From assembly GCA_963733885.1 (NCBI GenBank), contig CAVTES010000009.1, positions 62,001 to 126,000 on the forward strand: DNA of 64,000 nucleotides, written 5' to 3'. The translations under genes and the position numbers were made by a program. The stretch is from JACVRW01 sp963733885 (GTDB lineage Bacteria > Actinomycetota > Thermoleophilia > Solirubrobacterales > Thermoleophilaceae). The notes below the pieces were generated by a model. That model did not search any database. It was not told the DNA's origin and saw only the letters and a list, made by a program, of their open reading frames with translations. Below, piece after piece: positions 15,764 through 25,231 of this stretch. The stretch's first letter is position 1. Each line of letters begins with the position of its first letter.

Positions 15764-16543
15764 TCACCCGGAGAGAAAGGCCAGCACACGCGCCGGACTG
15801 CCGGTGCCGCCGACCAGCCGCAGCGGGGCGACGACGACGAGCGCCCCGGTGGGCGGCAGCTCCGCGAGGTTCGCTAGCTGCGTTATCCCGTACTTGCCGT
15901 TCCCAAGGAAGTGGTGGTGCACCGGGAACGGCAGATCGAAGCCGCCAGCCGAGCCCGCGTCGATGCCGACCGTCTCCACGCCGATCCCCACGATCGGGGT
16001 TTCTTCCGCCAGCCAGCGCGCGCACTCGGCGTCGGGCCCGGGCGTCCGGGGGCGGCCGTCCTGGACGTTGAGAAAGGCCACCTCGTCGTGCGCCCGTGCG
16101 TCCCAGCCGGTGCGCAGCAGCAGCCATCCGCCGGGGGGGAGCGGCCCATGCTCAGCTTCGAACACGCGCACGTCCTTCACTGTCAGCAGGTAGTCGGGGT
16201 CCGTGGCCGCCTCGGCCGACTTATCGATCACCACAGCGGGGCCGGCAAGCCGCGCGGGCGGCACGCTCGCGACGTCCTCGCCGTCGCGGCCCGTGATCCA
16301 GTGGATCGGCGCATCGAGGTGAGTGCCCACATGCTCGCCGAGTTCAAGCGTGCTCCATGCCCAGGCTGGCCCACGCTCGTCGTAGCGGCTGAGCTCCCGC
16401 CGCGTCAGCCCCGGTGTGTTGGCGAACGGCTCGGGCAGCTTGATGACCGGCGTGCGCTCGCTCAGCGGCTGCGTGAGGTCCACCACGCGCACGGCCCCGG
16501 AGGCCAGGGCGGCGAGCAGTTCGGCGAGCGGGCTAGGGGGCAT
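15764..16543 (-). CDS. Cyclase family protein (kynurenine formamidase-like)
   Basis: A 259-residue metal-dependent hydrolase of the PF04199 cyclase family. The signature GTHLDAPIHW provides metal ligands, VDLTQPLSERTPV is the conserved first strand, and the C-terminal part has FPVHHHFLGNGKYGITQLAN. Family members include arylformamidase (KynB) and isatin hydrolase. The ATG at 16543 was chosen for the AGGAGG 7 nt upstream. It lies 19 nt downstream of the TPP enzyme gene, so the pair forms an operon. The physiological substrate is not evident. Confidence 0.85.
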   Translation of the reverse strand: MPPSPLAELLAALASGAVRVVDLTQPLSERTPVIKLPEPFANTPGLTRRELSRYDERGPAWAWSTLELGEHVGTHLDAPIHWITGRDGEDVASVPPARLAGPAVVIDKSAEAATDPDYLLTVKDVRVFEAEHGPLPPGGWLLLRTGWDARAHDEVAFLNVQDGRPRTPGPDAECARWLAEETPIVGIGVETVGIDAGSAGGFDLPFPVHHHFLGNGKYGITQLANLAELPPTGALVVVAPLRLVGGTGSPARVLAFLSG

Positions 16544-16562
16544 GTCATTCCTCCTGGGTCGG

Positions 16563-18209
16563 TCAGTGTCCGTGGAAGGCCTCTTCAAGCCACTCGCCGC
16601 AAACGTCCGGATCCACCTTGGCGTCCAGCACGAGGGGCCGGTCGGGCGCGGCGAGCCAGTCGCGGGCGCCGTCCAGGTCCTCCGTTCGCCGCACGGTCAG
16701 CCCGCGGCAGCCGACGGCCTCGGCTAGGGCGGCGAAGTCGGTGTCGGGGAACTGGGCGAGGTCGACCGCCTGGCCGAGCGGCCGGAAGTGGTGGACCTCG
16801 GCCCCGTAGGCGGCATCGTCGTAGATCACCACCAGCATCCGCGGCCCCAGGCGGGCAAGCGTCTCGAGTTCCGAGAGTGCCATCAGCGCGCCGCCGTCAC
16901 CCACGGCCGCGACCGTCAGCCGGTCCGGCCGCGCGATCGCCGCGCCGATCGCGTTGCCGAGCCCCAGCCCGACGCATTGGAACGCCTGCGGGAACACGAA
17001 GCCGGCCGCGTCCGGGACCCGCAGGTACATCGCGGGCCAGCCCATGAACGCCCCAGAGTCCACCACGACCGTGCGCTCGGCCGGGAGCAGGTCGTCGAGC
17101 GCGATGCTGAGCGTGCGCGGGTCGAGTACGCCGGCGGCCGTGCTCGCCTCGTAGGGCACTTCGCGCCAGCGGCCCGCTCGGATCGCCGCGGCCAGCTCCG
17201 GCGTCCGGCGGCCGCGGCCGCTCGCTCCGCGCTCCTCGAGCGCGGCCACAAGCGCCTCGGCCGTCGCGCGCGCGTCGCCCACGACCCCCATGTCGACAGC
17301 GCGGTGCGCCCCGATCGCCTCGGCGTCGATGTCCACCTGCGCGACTCGCGCCCCCGGCGCGATCAGCGTCCCGTGGCGCGTTGTCCACTGGTTCAGCGCG
17401 GCGCCGAGCGCCACCACCACGTCCGCCTCGCCCAACAGCTGCGCCGCCGCCGGCGAGGAGAAGCCGCCGGCGATGCCGACCTCGAACGGATCGCCGGCGA
17501 ACAGCCCGTTTGCCACGGCGGAGGTGGCGAGCACCGCACCGGTTAGTTCGCCGAGCCGGCGCAGCGCCGGCCCGGCGCCGGAGAGCACTGCGCCGCGGCC
17601 GGCCACGATCGCCGGCCGGCGCGCGTCGGCCAGTAGGTCCGCGAGCGCCCAAACGGACTCGGCCGCCGGCTGCGGCGGGGCCAGCTCCAGCCCGCCGGTC
17701 GGCGGTGCCGCGCCGTCTGGGCACTCCATGGCCTGCACGTCGAGCGGCACCATGAGCACCACCGCGCGGCGCTCGACGCGCGCGCGGCGCACCGCGCGCG
17801 CAACGTCGGACAGCGCCGTGGCCGGCCCGTGCACGCGCTCCGCGACGGCGCCGACCGCCTCCACGAGGCCGCCCTGATCGATGCGGAAGTTGGACTGCAG
17901 CGCCGCGGACGGCGTGTCCCCCGCCACGAGCACGACCGGTGTTCGGCTCTTGGCGGCCTCCGTCAGGCCGGTGATCGCGTTGGTCAGCCCGGGCCCCTGG
18001 TGCACGGTGCAGGCCGCCAGCCGGCCGCTGACGCGCGCATACCCGTCTGCCATGCAGATCGCCCCCGTCTCGTGGCGCGCGGACCAGAAGCGCGCGCCGG
18101 CGTCGCGCAGCGCGTTGGTCACGGCGAGGTTGCCGCTGCCGAGCAGGCCGAACACGGCATCGACCCCGAGCGCCGGGAGCGCCCGCCCGACCGCCTCAGC
18201 GACGAGCAT
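16563..18209 (-). CDS. Thiamine pyrophosphate-dependent enzyme (acetolactate synthase-like)
   Basis: A 548-residue TPP enzyme with all three domains. The N-terminal Pyr domain has catalytic Glu47 in RHETGAICMADGY. The central domain follows GGLELAPPQPAAESVWA. The C-terminal PP domain has GDGG...DDAAYG, in which the usual NN of the GDG-NN motif reads DD. It resembles the 5-guanidino-2-oxopentanoate decarboxylase, benzoylformate decarboxylase and acetolactate-synthase-like group. No FAD or regulatory subunit gene is adjacent. The partner cyclase hints at breakdown of an acyl or 2-oxo acid. The start was set at the ATG of MLVAEAVGRAL. Confidence 0.85.
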   Translation of the reverse strand: MLVAEAVGRALPALGVDAVFGLLGSGNLAVTNALRDAGARFWSARHETGAICMADGYARVSGRLAACTVHQGPGLTNAITGLTEAAKSRTPVVLVAGDTPSAALQSNFRIDQGGLVEAVGAVAERVHGPATALSDVARAVRRARVERRAVVLMVPLDVQAMECPDGAAPPTGGLELAPPQPAAESVWALADLLADARRPAIVAGRGAVLSGAGPALRRLGELTGAVLATSAVANGLFAGDPFEVGIAGGFSSPAAAQLLGEADVVVALGAALNQWTTRHGTLIAPGARVAQVDIDAEAIGAHRAVDMGVVGDARATAEALVAALEERGASGRGRRTPELAAAIRAGRWREVPYEASTAAGVLDPRTLSIALDDLLPAERTVVVDSGAFMGWPAMYLRVPDAAGFVFPQAFQCVGLGLGNAIGAAIARPDRLTVAAVGDGGALMALSELETLARLGPRMLVVIYDDAAYGAEVHHFRPLGQAVDLAQFPDTDFAALAEAVGCRGLTVRRTEDLDGARDWLAAPDRPLVLDAKVDPDVCGEWLEEAFHGH

Positions 18210-18472
18210 GACGCCAGAGGTTAAGGCAGGTCGAGCGGGCAGGTCTGTCGGGGGGCGGCGACAGGAGACCAACCGACATGGAGGCCGATGCTGACATCCC
18301 AGAAAAGACCTAGATAGGGACGGAGACCCACCTCAAGGGGCCATGCGGGGCGGTGCGAGGCAATCCGTGACGCACTGTGACGCAGGCGGGCGCCCCGGAG
18401 CGACGCAGCCCGCGCTCAAGGCAGCCGTCGGGGGGCGTCCCGATCCGGAGGCGCCGTCACGCACGTTGGGCC

Positions 18473-18517
18473 GCTGCTTGTGGTCCAGGCGGTTGTGGGT
18501 CGAGTCCCGTCGCTCAC
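18473..18517 (+). other. tRNA-His 3'-half remnant (possible att site)
   Basis: The sequence reads as the 3' half of a tRNA. TTGTGGT is an anticodon loop with anticodon GTG (His). A T-arm follows, with GTGGG...CCCGT around a TCGAGTC loop that has lost one T, then an acceptor-like CGCTCAC. The anticodon stem is mismatched at two positions and there is no 5' half. Such 3' halves are left by elements that integrate into tRNA genes. The match is by eye. Confidence 0.35.
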
Positions 18518-18680
18518 ATTCCGAAAGTCGCTGCACAGGACGGGTTTCCGCGTCCGCGCTAACTCGGGTCCGCTCGCGGCGGGCTACCGATGAGATACCA
18601 ATTCTTCGGTGGCGTAAGTTCGTCTGTGAGCCTGCGCGTTCACATCTGACAGGGACGCGCCGAACGAAACGGGCTGTCCG

Positions 18681-18781
18681 CGGAACACGTAGCGAAAGCG
18701 GGTGCCGTCACAGAGGCGTTCGAGTCGGTCTCCGAGCGTCGCGCCGTGTGATTGGTTCTCGGAGCTGGGCACGTAGCGCAC
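18681..18781 (-). repeat. NucA/NucB gene fragment, copy A of 101-bp repeat
   Basis: 95 of 101 bases match 19948-20048. On the minus strand it encodes VRYVPSSENQSHGATLGDRL and DGTRFRYVF, the C-terminal end of the nuclease gene, but the stop codon is lost and the N-terminal part is absent. It is a partial duplication flanking the SDR gene on the other side from the fuller copy. Confidence 0.85.
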
Positions 18782-18788
18782 CCCGCTA

Positions 18789-18808
18789 AGCGCCCACGTA
18801 TGGGCGCT
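18789..18808. promoter_or_regulatory. Palindrome upstream of SDR gene
   Basis: AGCGCCCA-CGTA-TGGGCGCT is a perfect 8-bp inverted repeat 87 bp before the SDR start. It could be an operator for a dimeric regulator or a short terminator for minus-strand transcription. Confidence 0.4.
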
Positions 18809-18895
18809 GCCCGGTTCGCTTGGTCGGTGCCGGACATGCTGGCGCCCGACGGGAGGAAGCGACACGCCCTAATGCCGACCGGCGACCATGGAGCC

Positions 18896-19654
18896 ATGAA
18901 CGAGCACAATCGGGTCGCTGTTGTCACTGGCGCCGGCTCCGGGATCGGTCGGGAGGTGGCGTGTGCGCTCCTCGAGGCTGGCTTCTACGTGGCATTGGCC
19001 GGACGGCGCGAAGACGCCCTGCGCGCCACGCTTGATACTTCGGTCGCCGGCTCGGAGCGGGCGCTCGTCCTACCAACCGACGTCGCCGACCCCGCCTCCG
19101 TGCGCGCCATGTACGACCGAGTGCGTGACGAGCTGAACCGGATTGATCTCCTGTTCAACAACGCAGGGACCTTCGGGACCGTGGCGCCAATAGACGAGCT
19201 GGCCTTCGAGGACTGGCAGGCCGTCGTGGCCACCAACCTGACCGGCGCCTTCCTATGCGCACAGGGTGCGTTCCGCTCAATGAAAGATCAGCGGCCGCGG
19301 GGTGGTCGGATCATCAACAACGGATCGATCTCTGCGCACGTCCCGCGGCCACACGCGGTCGCATACACCGCGACGAAGCATGCGATCACCGGCCTCACCA
19401 AGGCCATCTCACTCGAGGGGAGGGCATACGACGTCGCCTGCGGACAGATTGACATCGGCAACGCGGCCACCGAGATGACCATGGCCATGACCAAGGGCGT
19501 CCTGCAGGCGGATGGAGCCATCGCCGCCGAGCCCACCATGCACGCGCGGCACGTCGCCGACGCCGTGCTGTATATGGCCGGGTTGCCGCTCGACGCCAAC
19601 GTCCAGTTTCTGACGGTCATGGCCACACGGATGCCGTTCATCGGCAGGGGATAG
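18896..19654 (+). CDS. SDR family oxidoreductase
   Basis: A 252-residue classical short-chain dehydrogenase. TGAGSGIG is the cofactor motif near the N-terminus, FNNAGTFG is the structural motif, and NNGSISAHVPRPHAVAYTATK carries the catalytic Ser, Tyr and Lys. The ATG of MNEHNRVAVVTGAG was chosen because the longer upstream frame has no similarity. It resembles short-chain dehydrogenases of unknown substrate. The gene is bracketed by two copies of a 101-bp nuclease fragment, so it may have arrived with, or been moved by, that duplication. Confidence 0.88.
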   Translation: MNEHNRVAVVTGAGSGIGREVACALLEAGFYVALAGRREDALRATLDTSVAGSERALVLPTDVADPASVRAMYDRVRDELNRIDLLFNNAGTFGTVAPIDELAFEDWQAVVATNLTGAFLCAQGAFRSMKDQRPRGGRIINNGSISAHVPRPHAVAYTATKHAITGLTKAISLEGRAYDVACGQIDIGNAATEMTMAMTKGVLQADGAIAAEPTMHARHVADAVLYMAGLPLDANVQFLTVMATRMPFIGRG

Positions 19655-19835
19655 CCGTGTTTGCCTGCCCGCGCCCCCGCGGGGCGCCGTGCAACGAGCT
19701 CGAAACTCTGCCCGGCAAGCGCGTCTCGTGCGCCCGCCGCGGCGCACGAGGCTCACCCGCAATCGCGGACTGGACGAGTATCTGCGAGGCGTGCGGGCGG
19801 TTTCGCCATCGGGACGAGTCGTTGGCAGGTATGGC

Positions 19836-19856
19836 AAGCCCGCGCAGCGCGGGCTT
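19836..19856. terminator. GC-rich hairpin
   Basis: AAGCCCGCG is followed by its inverse CGCGGGCTT around a CAG loop, giving a 9-bp perfect stem about 180 bp downstream of the SDR stop. No U-tract follows. It is plausible as a terminator between the convergent SDR and nuclease genes. Confidence 0.45.
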
Positions 19857-19943
19857 CGCGATTCGCTTGGAGACCCTGCACTGGAGTCGCACGCCCACAT
19901 ACCGGCTCGGGGTCTGAGAGCGGCACGCCGGAAAGCAGGCTGT

Positions 19944-20315
19944 TTAGCGGAACACGTAGCGAAAGCGGGTGCCGTTGCAGAAGGGTTCGAGTCGGTCTCC
20001 GGGCGTCGCGCCGTGTGATCGGTTCTCGGAGCTGGGCACGTAGCGCACGTCGGCCTTCCAGCCGCGCGGGTTGCGACCACGCTCAAGCCCCGGGCCGCGG
20101 CCCCGGCCGACCGCTGGCGGGTACTCGTCGCTGTCGAAACCCTCACGCGTCGGGATATCCCGCAGCGCTCGTTCGCGTCGGGCATCGGCCCCGCGACGAT
20201 TGACCACCAGGCGGCGGGGCCAGCCGCGCCGGAGCGCGCCCCGGAAGTGGCGCCGCACGTTCGGGTACTTGCGCGCGCTGAAAGCGATGCGCTCACGCCG
20301 CTCGGCCGCACGCAC
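19944..20315 (-). CDS. NucA/NucB-type deoxyribonuclease, probably secreted (5' end frame-broken)
   Basis: The 123 residues match the NucA/NucB non-specific DNase domain (PF14040). IAFSARKYPNVRRHFRGAL and PRRLVVNRRGADARRERAL precede the catalytic-region motif GFDSDEYPPA, then VRYVPSSENRSHGA and FCNGTRFRYVF. The in-frame start is a GTG. Upstream, in the next frame, lies a typical signal sequence (ITAAGLILAGLAWMPAG followed by TTAPAAG), so the intact gene probably began near 20440 and was secreted, with one base now missing near 20325. Part of its 3' end is duplicated at 18681-18781. Confidence 0.75.
   Translation of the reverse strand: MRAAERRERIAFSARKYPNVRRHFRGALRRGWPRRLVVNRRGADARRERALRDIPTREGFDSDEYPPAVGRGRGPGLERGRNPRGWKADVRYVPSSENRSHGATPGDRLEPFCNGTRFRYVFR
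19948..20048 (-). repeat. 101-bp repeat, copy B (within nuclease gene)
   Basis: 95 of 101 bases match 18681-18781, in the same orientation about 1.27 kb away. This copy keeps the TAA stop of the nuclease gene and is the probable source of copy A. Confidence 0.85.
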
Positions 20316-20690
20316 TCCGCCGGGCCGGCAGCGGGCGCCGTAGTCCCGGCCGGCATCCAGGCGAGACCGGCGAGAATCAGGCCAGCAGCTGTGATCCCTG
20401 TACGCGTGGCGAGTTCTGCCGGAACGCCCTGCTCCAGAACGTAATCGGGACGGCGCCTACAAGACGACGCCGGGGCCGCCCGCGAAGGTTGGCCCCGGCA
20501 ATGAACCCACACTAGCGGCGGGACGGGACGTCGTGAAACAGGCGGGGCTGAGCGGTGCGGGGGCCAAGCGAGGTGGTCGACGTCGAGGAGGTGCCGCTCA
20601 CCTACCTTGGCTGGAGCGGGGGTCGCGAGGTTCCGGGTCAAGGCGGTTGGGGACCTGGCGCTCGCGGGCGCAGTGGTGTGAGATACCTGC

Positions 20691-21743
20691 GTGTCGGAGC
20701 CGCTCGACCTCGAGTCGCAGTTCGATCACGAACGCGTATTGATCGAGCGCCGGCCGGAGATCGGGCTGACGCTGATCGTCGCGATCCACTCCACGGCCCT
20801 TGGACCGGGGGAGGGCGGGCTGCGGATGAAGCGCTACCCCCGCGTCGACGACGCCGTCGTCGACGCGCTGCGGCTGTCGTCCGCGATGACGCTCAAAAGC
20901 GCGGCGGCGGGACTGTCCTTCGGCGGTGGCAAGGCGGTCGTCCTCGAACCGCCCCCGGAGGTGCCGCGGGCGGAGATCATGCATGCCATCGGCGACTTCG
21001 TCGAGGAGCTCGACGGCGGGTTCATCGTCGGGCCGGATTCGGGGACAGGCACCGCCGACATGGACCTGATCCTGGACCGCACGCGTCACGTCGTCGGCTA
21101 CTCACAGGCCAGGGGCGGGTTAGGCGACCCGTCTCCCTCTACGGCGGTCACCGTACTCGGGTCGATTCGCCACGCTCTCGAGTTGGTGGGTGACGCCGCG
21201 GGCCTGGACGGCAAGAGCGTCGGGGTGCTGGGCGTGGGCAAGGTCGGCGCGCGCTTGGCGAAGCTGCTCGTCGAAGAGGGTGCGAACGTCACCGTCGCTG
21301 ACATCGAGGCGGGGCGCGCAGCGGGCACGGCGTCCGAGACCGGCGCGGTGGCCGTGGCCCCCGCGGCGCTGATGGAGCAGCGCATGGACGTCTTTGCTCC
21401 GTGCGGCGCCGGCGAGGTGATCGGCCCAGCCAAGGCCGAAAGCATTCGGTGTCGCATCCTGGCTGGTGCGGCGAACAACCCCCTGGTCGCCGACGAAGTC
21501 GCGAGCGCCCTGCACCGGCGCGGCATCCTCTACGTGCCCGACTTCATCGCCAACTGCGGTGGGGTGGTGCACAACAGCGTCGAGTACCGAGGCGGGACGG
21601 GGGCGGACATCCCGGCGGCCCTCGACGAGGCGATCGGCCGCGCGCGGGTGGTCCTCGAGCGGGCGATCGCCGCGGGCCGGGACCCCCTCGAAGTCGCGCG
21701 CGAGCTGGCGATCGAGCAGACCCGACGCGGCACGGGGGCCTGA
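20691..21743 (+). CDS. Leucine/Phe/Val dehydrogenase-like amino acid dehydrogenase
   Basis: A 350-residue Glu/Leu/Phe/Val dehydrogenase family enzyme. The N-terminal catalytic domain has AIHSTALGPGEGGLRM, the substrate Lys region MTLKSAAAGLSFGGGKAVV and GPDSGTGTADMDLI. The NAD domain has the Rossmann motif GVLGVGKVGARLA and AGAANNPL. Length fits leucine dehydrogenase (oxidative deamination of branched-chain amino acids, NAD-dependent) better than the longer glutamate dehydrogenase. The start is a GTG (MSEPLDLESQ). A GATACC hexamer lies just upstream, but too close to act as a leaderless -10. Confidence 0.85.
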   Translation: MSEPLDLESQFDHERVLIERRPEIGLTLIVAIHSTALGPGEGGLRMKRYPRVDDAVVDALRLSSAMTLKSAAAGLSFGGGKAVVLEPPPEVPRAEIMHAIGDFVEELDGGFIVGPDSGTGTADMDLILDRTRHVVGYSQARGGLGDPSPSTAVTVLGSIRHALELVGDAAGLDGKSVGVLGVGKVGARLAKLLVEEGANVTVADIEAGRAAGTASETGAVAVAPAALMEQRMDVFAPCGAGEVIGPAKAESIRCRILAGAANNPLVADEVASALHRRGILYVPDFIANCGGVVHNSVEYRGGTGADIPAALDEAIGRARVVLERAIAAGRDPLEVARELAIEQTRRGTGA

Positions 21744-21744
21744 G

Positions 21745-22220
21745 CCGGCGACGATCCACCATCTGTCGAGGTGTCCGGCGCGAACTTTCGTCACGCTTCG
21801 GGTCCCGCGGCGGCGGAGCGCCCATACGCTTGGCCCGTGGCGGCGAGCGAGGGCGTCACCACTGATGGCGTCGGACCGGGGTCGCCTCGACGCCGCCGCA
21901 AGGCGGTGGTGGTATTCACGGGGCTCACGCGCATCGGGGAGGCACGGCCCGCGCGCTCGCCGAGTCGCCCTAGCGACGGCGCTGGCCTGCCTGGCGGCCG
22001 ATGAAGTGGCTCAGGCGGCGTTTCCCGGGCGTCGGGGTCGTATCGCCTTCAGCGCCGAACTGCGGGCTTTCGCCGGACGTCGCGCCAGGCAGGTCGGCGC
22101 GCCTCACCGTCCCGTTCAGACACAGGGGCAGGTATCGCTACGTCTGCACCGAGCCGGGACATGCGCCCTCGGGATGCGGGGCGTCTTCACTTGAAGCCCA
22201 GCGCTCTCCCTCCCCTTGTC
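21745..22220. other. Gene-poor stretch with relics
   Basis: About 480 bp between the dehydrogenase and the sensor kinase. It contains ALATALACLAADEVAQAAF and PGRRGRIAFSAE, like the start of an exported TolB/PD40 protein, followed in other frames by a cupredoxin-like end (next entry). No intact gene is visible. Confidence 0.45.
22001..22195 (+). pseudogene. Cupredoxin-like 3' remnant
   Basis: LSPDVAPGRSARLTVPF and RGRYRYVCTEPGHA match the last strands of small blue-copper/plastocyanin-like proteins, including the Cys and His copper ligands. A one-base shift then gives LGMRGVFT and a TGA stop; the Met would be the axial ligand. The N-terminal half is missing or scrambled, so this is a relic. 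Confidence 0.5.
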
Positions 22221-24292
22221 TCAGGCCGCCAGGGAGCTGGGCACGGGGAGCGTGGCCACGACTACGGTCCCCTTCCCCGGCGGGCTCTCGACACGCAGCA
22301 CGCCGTTCTGCGCCGCGGCGCGGTCGCGCAGCCCCAGCAGCCCGGAGCTGCCGTTCGCGCTTGCGCCGCCCACGCCGTCGTCCCGGACCTCGAGCCGCAG
22401 AAGGCCGTCGTCGACGACGGCCAGATCTCGGCTCGGCTGGCCTGAGCGTGCCTCACCGTGTTGGTGAGCGCCTCCGCGACGATGAAGTAGGCCGTCGCCT
22501 CCAGGGCCTCGGGCAGCCGGAGGGAGGGTATGTCCACCGACACCGGCAGGCGGACTCGCGATACCAGCGCATCGATGCCGGCGCGCAGCCCGCCGCGGCT
22601 GAGGGCGCCCGGCAGTAGGCCGTGGGCGAGCTCGCGCAGCTCGGCGGTCGCGCCCTCCACCTGCGCGAGCGCCTCGTCCACGAGGGCGGCAACCCGCACG
22701 TTTGCGTCGCCGAGCTCGATCCGCGCCAACTTGAGTGTCAGCGCGGTGTTGACGAGGTGCTGCTGAGCGCCGTCGTGCAGGTCGCGCTGGATGCGCCGGC
22801 GCGCCTCGTCGCCGGCGGCCACGACCCGCGCGCGCGACGCGGTCAGCTCGGCTCGGCTCTCCGCATTCGCGATCACGGTGCCGACGAGCTCGGTGAAGTT
22901 CTGCATCCGCTCCTCGGTGTCGGCCGGTAGGAACTCGCGCATCCTCGATGCAGCGATCGCGCCCCACAGACGGCCCTCGACCACGATCGGGCTGGCCACC
23001 GCGGAGCGGGTTCCCACCCGGCTCAGATAGGCGGTCAGGGGCTCCGAGGCCCCCTTGTAGTCGGGATCGTCCACGCGCGCCGACCGGCCGGTGCGGAAGA
23101 CCCGGGTGATGGCCAAGGAGTCCTCGAGCACGACCTGCGCCCCCACGCCGAACTCCTGTGTCCACTGTCCCGTCCCTGCCACGACCGTGGCGGCGCCGTC
23201 GGCATCGAAGCGGACGAGGCCGCACCCGTCGGCGCCGAACAGCGGGCAGATCTCCTCGGCGACGGCGGTGAAGATCTCCGTCGGGGACAGATCGCGCGCG
23301 ACCGCGGTGGCCAGGCGCCGCAGCGCCGCCCGTTCGGCGGCCAGCGCGCTCAGCTCATCGCGGGGAGGCCGTGGCGGCGAGCGCGGGTGATCGAGCTCGC
23401 GTACGACGAAGGCGTCCCCGTGCTCCACCGCCTCCGCGAACGCGCGCTCACCGGATGGGAGGACGAACTCGCCCCCGCCTGGCGGCAGCTCCAGCCGCGT
23501 GCCCCGCAGCCACCCCCTCGAGTCGTCCGCGACCAGTCGTCCGCTCGGGGTCACCAGCGCGCGGCGATCGGCGCCGTCGAGGCGCCCCCGATACCGGGCC
23601 CGCAGCCGCGCGTCGCCGTCGTGCAGGCGGCCGCGGAGGTGGCTCTCGACTGCCCTGGCAGTGGTCATCGCAACGGCCAGGCTGTGCGGGTGCACCGTCC
23701 GCAGCAGCCCGGTCAGGTCGATCACGCCGAGCAGCTCGCCCGTGTCCGGGTCGTGGACGGGCGCCGCCGAGCAGGTCCAGGGCTGTACGGCCTCGCTGAA
23801 GTGCTCGGTCGCGAAGATCTGAACGGCGTGGTCGGCCGCCAAGGCCGTGCCGACGGCGTTCGTCCCCGCGCCCTCCTCGCTCCACAGGGCACCCTCGGTG
23901 AAGTTCATGGAGTCGGCCGCCCGGGAGCGTACCCTGGGGTTGCCCTCCAGCTGACGTAGAACCCCGTCCGCGTCGCTCACCACGATCAGGTGATCGGACT
24001 CGTGCGCGATGCCCCCGAGGTACTCGCGGATCAGTGCCGCCGCCCCGGCCAGCGGATGCGCGCGCCAGCGTTCAATCGCCTCGTCCCGATCGGCGCTCAC
24101 CGGGGCGAGTCGGTTCCCAGAGGGATCCACTCCCGCGTCCAGCGACCGCCGCCACGAATCGGCGACCGGTCCACGGACCCGATCGGCCCGGCCCTCGCTG
24201 AGGAACTGCTCCCAGTCCTCCCGCACCTCTCGGGCGCGGAGAAGAGGCGGGGTCGAGGCGTCGATGGCCAGCCAGGGATTACGCGGTGTCAC
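22221..24292 (-). CDS. GAF-domain sensor histidine kinase (frameshift in ATPase domain)
   Basis: About 690 residues. An N-terminal GAF-like sensory region resembles that of AcoR-type regulators (ESDHLIVVSDADGVLRQLEG, AVQPWTCSAAPVHDP). A second GAF domain follows (EICPLFGADGCGLVRF). Then come the HisKA_3 dimerisation box RIQRDLHDGAQQHL with the phospho-His, the N-box EALTNTVRHAQAS, and after a one-base shift near 22440 the G-box region DDGVGGASANGSSGLLGLRD. Without correction the frame loses the ATP lid. The GTG start overlaps the TGA of the upstream MEDS/ATPase gene. No response regulator is adjacent. Confidence 0.8.
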
Positions 24293-25196
24293 AGCCAGAT
24301 CCTCACGGTGAACCCTCGCGGCGCGTAGAACGAGTCGAGCCTCCAGGCCAGCTGGCGAGCCACCCACAGGCCCTTGCCGACTCCCGCCCTCGGGGCGAGG
24401 TAGCCCGCCACGGGGTCGTCGAAGCCGCTTCCGCGGTCGATCACCTCGCATACGAACCGTCCGTCGGCGCGGCCAACGCGAGCCTCCTCGATGCCGTCGC
24501 CGTGCAGCAGCGCGTTGGCCGCGATCTCGGTGGCGGCGACCAGCATGTCGAGCGCCCTTGCCTCCGGCACCTTCTCAGCGGCCAGCTCGCGAGCCAGCCG
24601 CTCCCGGAAGATCTCGAGGTCCTCGCCGGGCGAGAACGATCGGAGCTCCGGGAGCGGGTCCGGCTGGGGGGTGAGCCTGCGCACCAATTCCCTGGGATCC
24701 TCGAAATGGTCGGTGGCGTCCCACCCGTCGCTGTGCAACTCGGGGTGGGTCTTCGAAACACCGTTCAGAACCGAATCCGGCACTCCGTTCGCGTTGTAAG
24801 TGCACACCACCCAGACGGGCAGATGCGAGTACGCGAGGTTCGTTATGGCCTCGTAGGCAACCCACTCGTCCCAATCCTCGTACGTGGGGCCGAACTGAAA
24901 CTCGGCGAGAGCACGTACCGACGGAGCCGTTCGGAGCTGATCGAGAAATGTTCCGTAATACGCCGCCACGGCGCGCGCGGGGCGCGTGTAGGTCGAGCTC
25001 AGATCGACGAACGTCACTCGGTCCGCGTCACGCCCGAGCTCATCGCGCATCGTGGCGATCCAGCTGCGGGTGTTGGCGAAGATGCAGCCTTCGTGCGCTT
25101 CCAGGCCATCTCTGAGGAACGCGGCCGAGCGGGCGACGTACTCGTCATCAGACTCGTAGACGAAGGCGTCGTGGCGAAGGGCGATTCGGAGCGCAC
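24289..25196 (-). CDS. MEDS-domain protein with anti-sigma-factor-type ATPase domain
   Basis: The N-terminal part has VYESDDEYVARSAAFLRDGL and EGCIFANTRSWI, a MEDS (DcmR sensory) domain. The C-terminal part is an RsbW-like HATPase: LDMLVAATEIAANALLHGDG (N-box), EVIDRGSGFDDP and GVGKGLWVARQL. Such fusions act as anti-sigma factors or switch kinases. The clear homology extends upstream of the first in-frame ATG (25050), and no start exists in that frame. A GTG at 25196 in the next frame, plus one missing base near 25180, would restore it. It lies between the sigma factor and GAF-kinase genes with tight spacing. Confidence 0.78.
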
Positions 25197-25231
25197 TATC
25201 TCTTCGTCTAGTAAGCGCCCGAGCTCCGGAA

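Larger units (their letters stand above)
18210..18895. other. Non-coding region with relics
   Basis: About 690 bp between the TPP gene and the SDR gene. It holds a tRNA-His-like 3' fragment (18473-18517), a nuclease-derived 101-bp repeat (18681-18781) and a palindrome (18789-18808), listed separately. I see no intact gene. Confidence 0.6.

Noticed and set aside
18343..18789. Open frames over the tRNA-His-like fragment
   Set aside because: No homology or start signal; explained as relic DNA.
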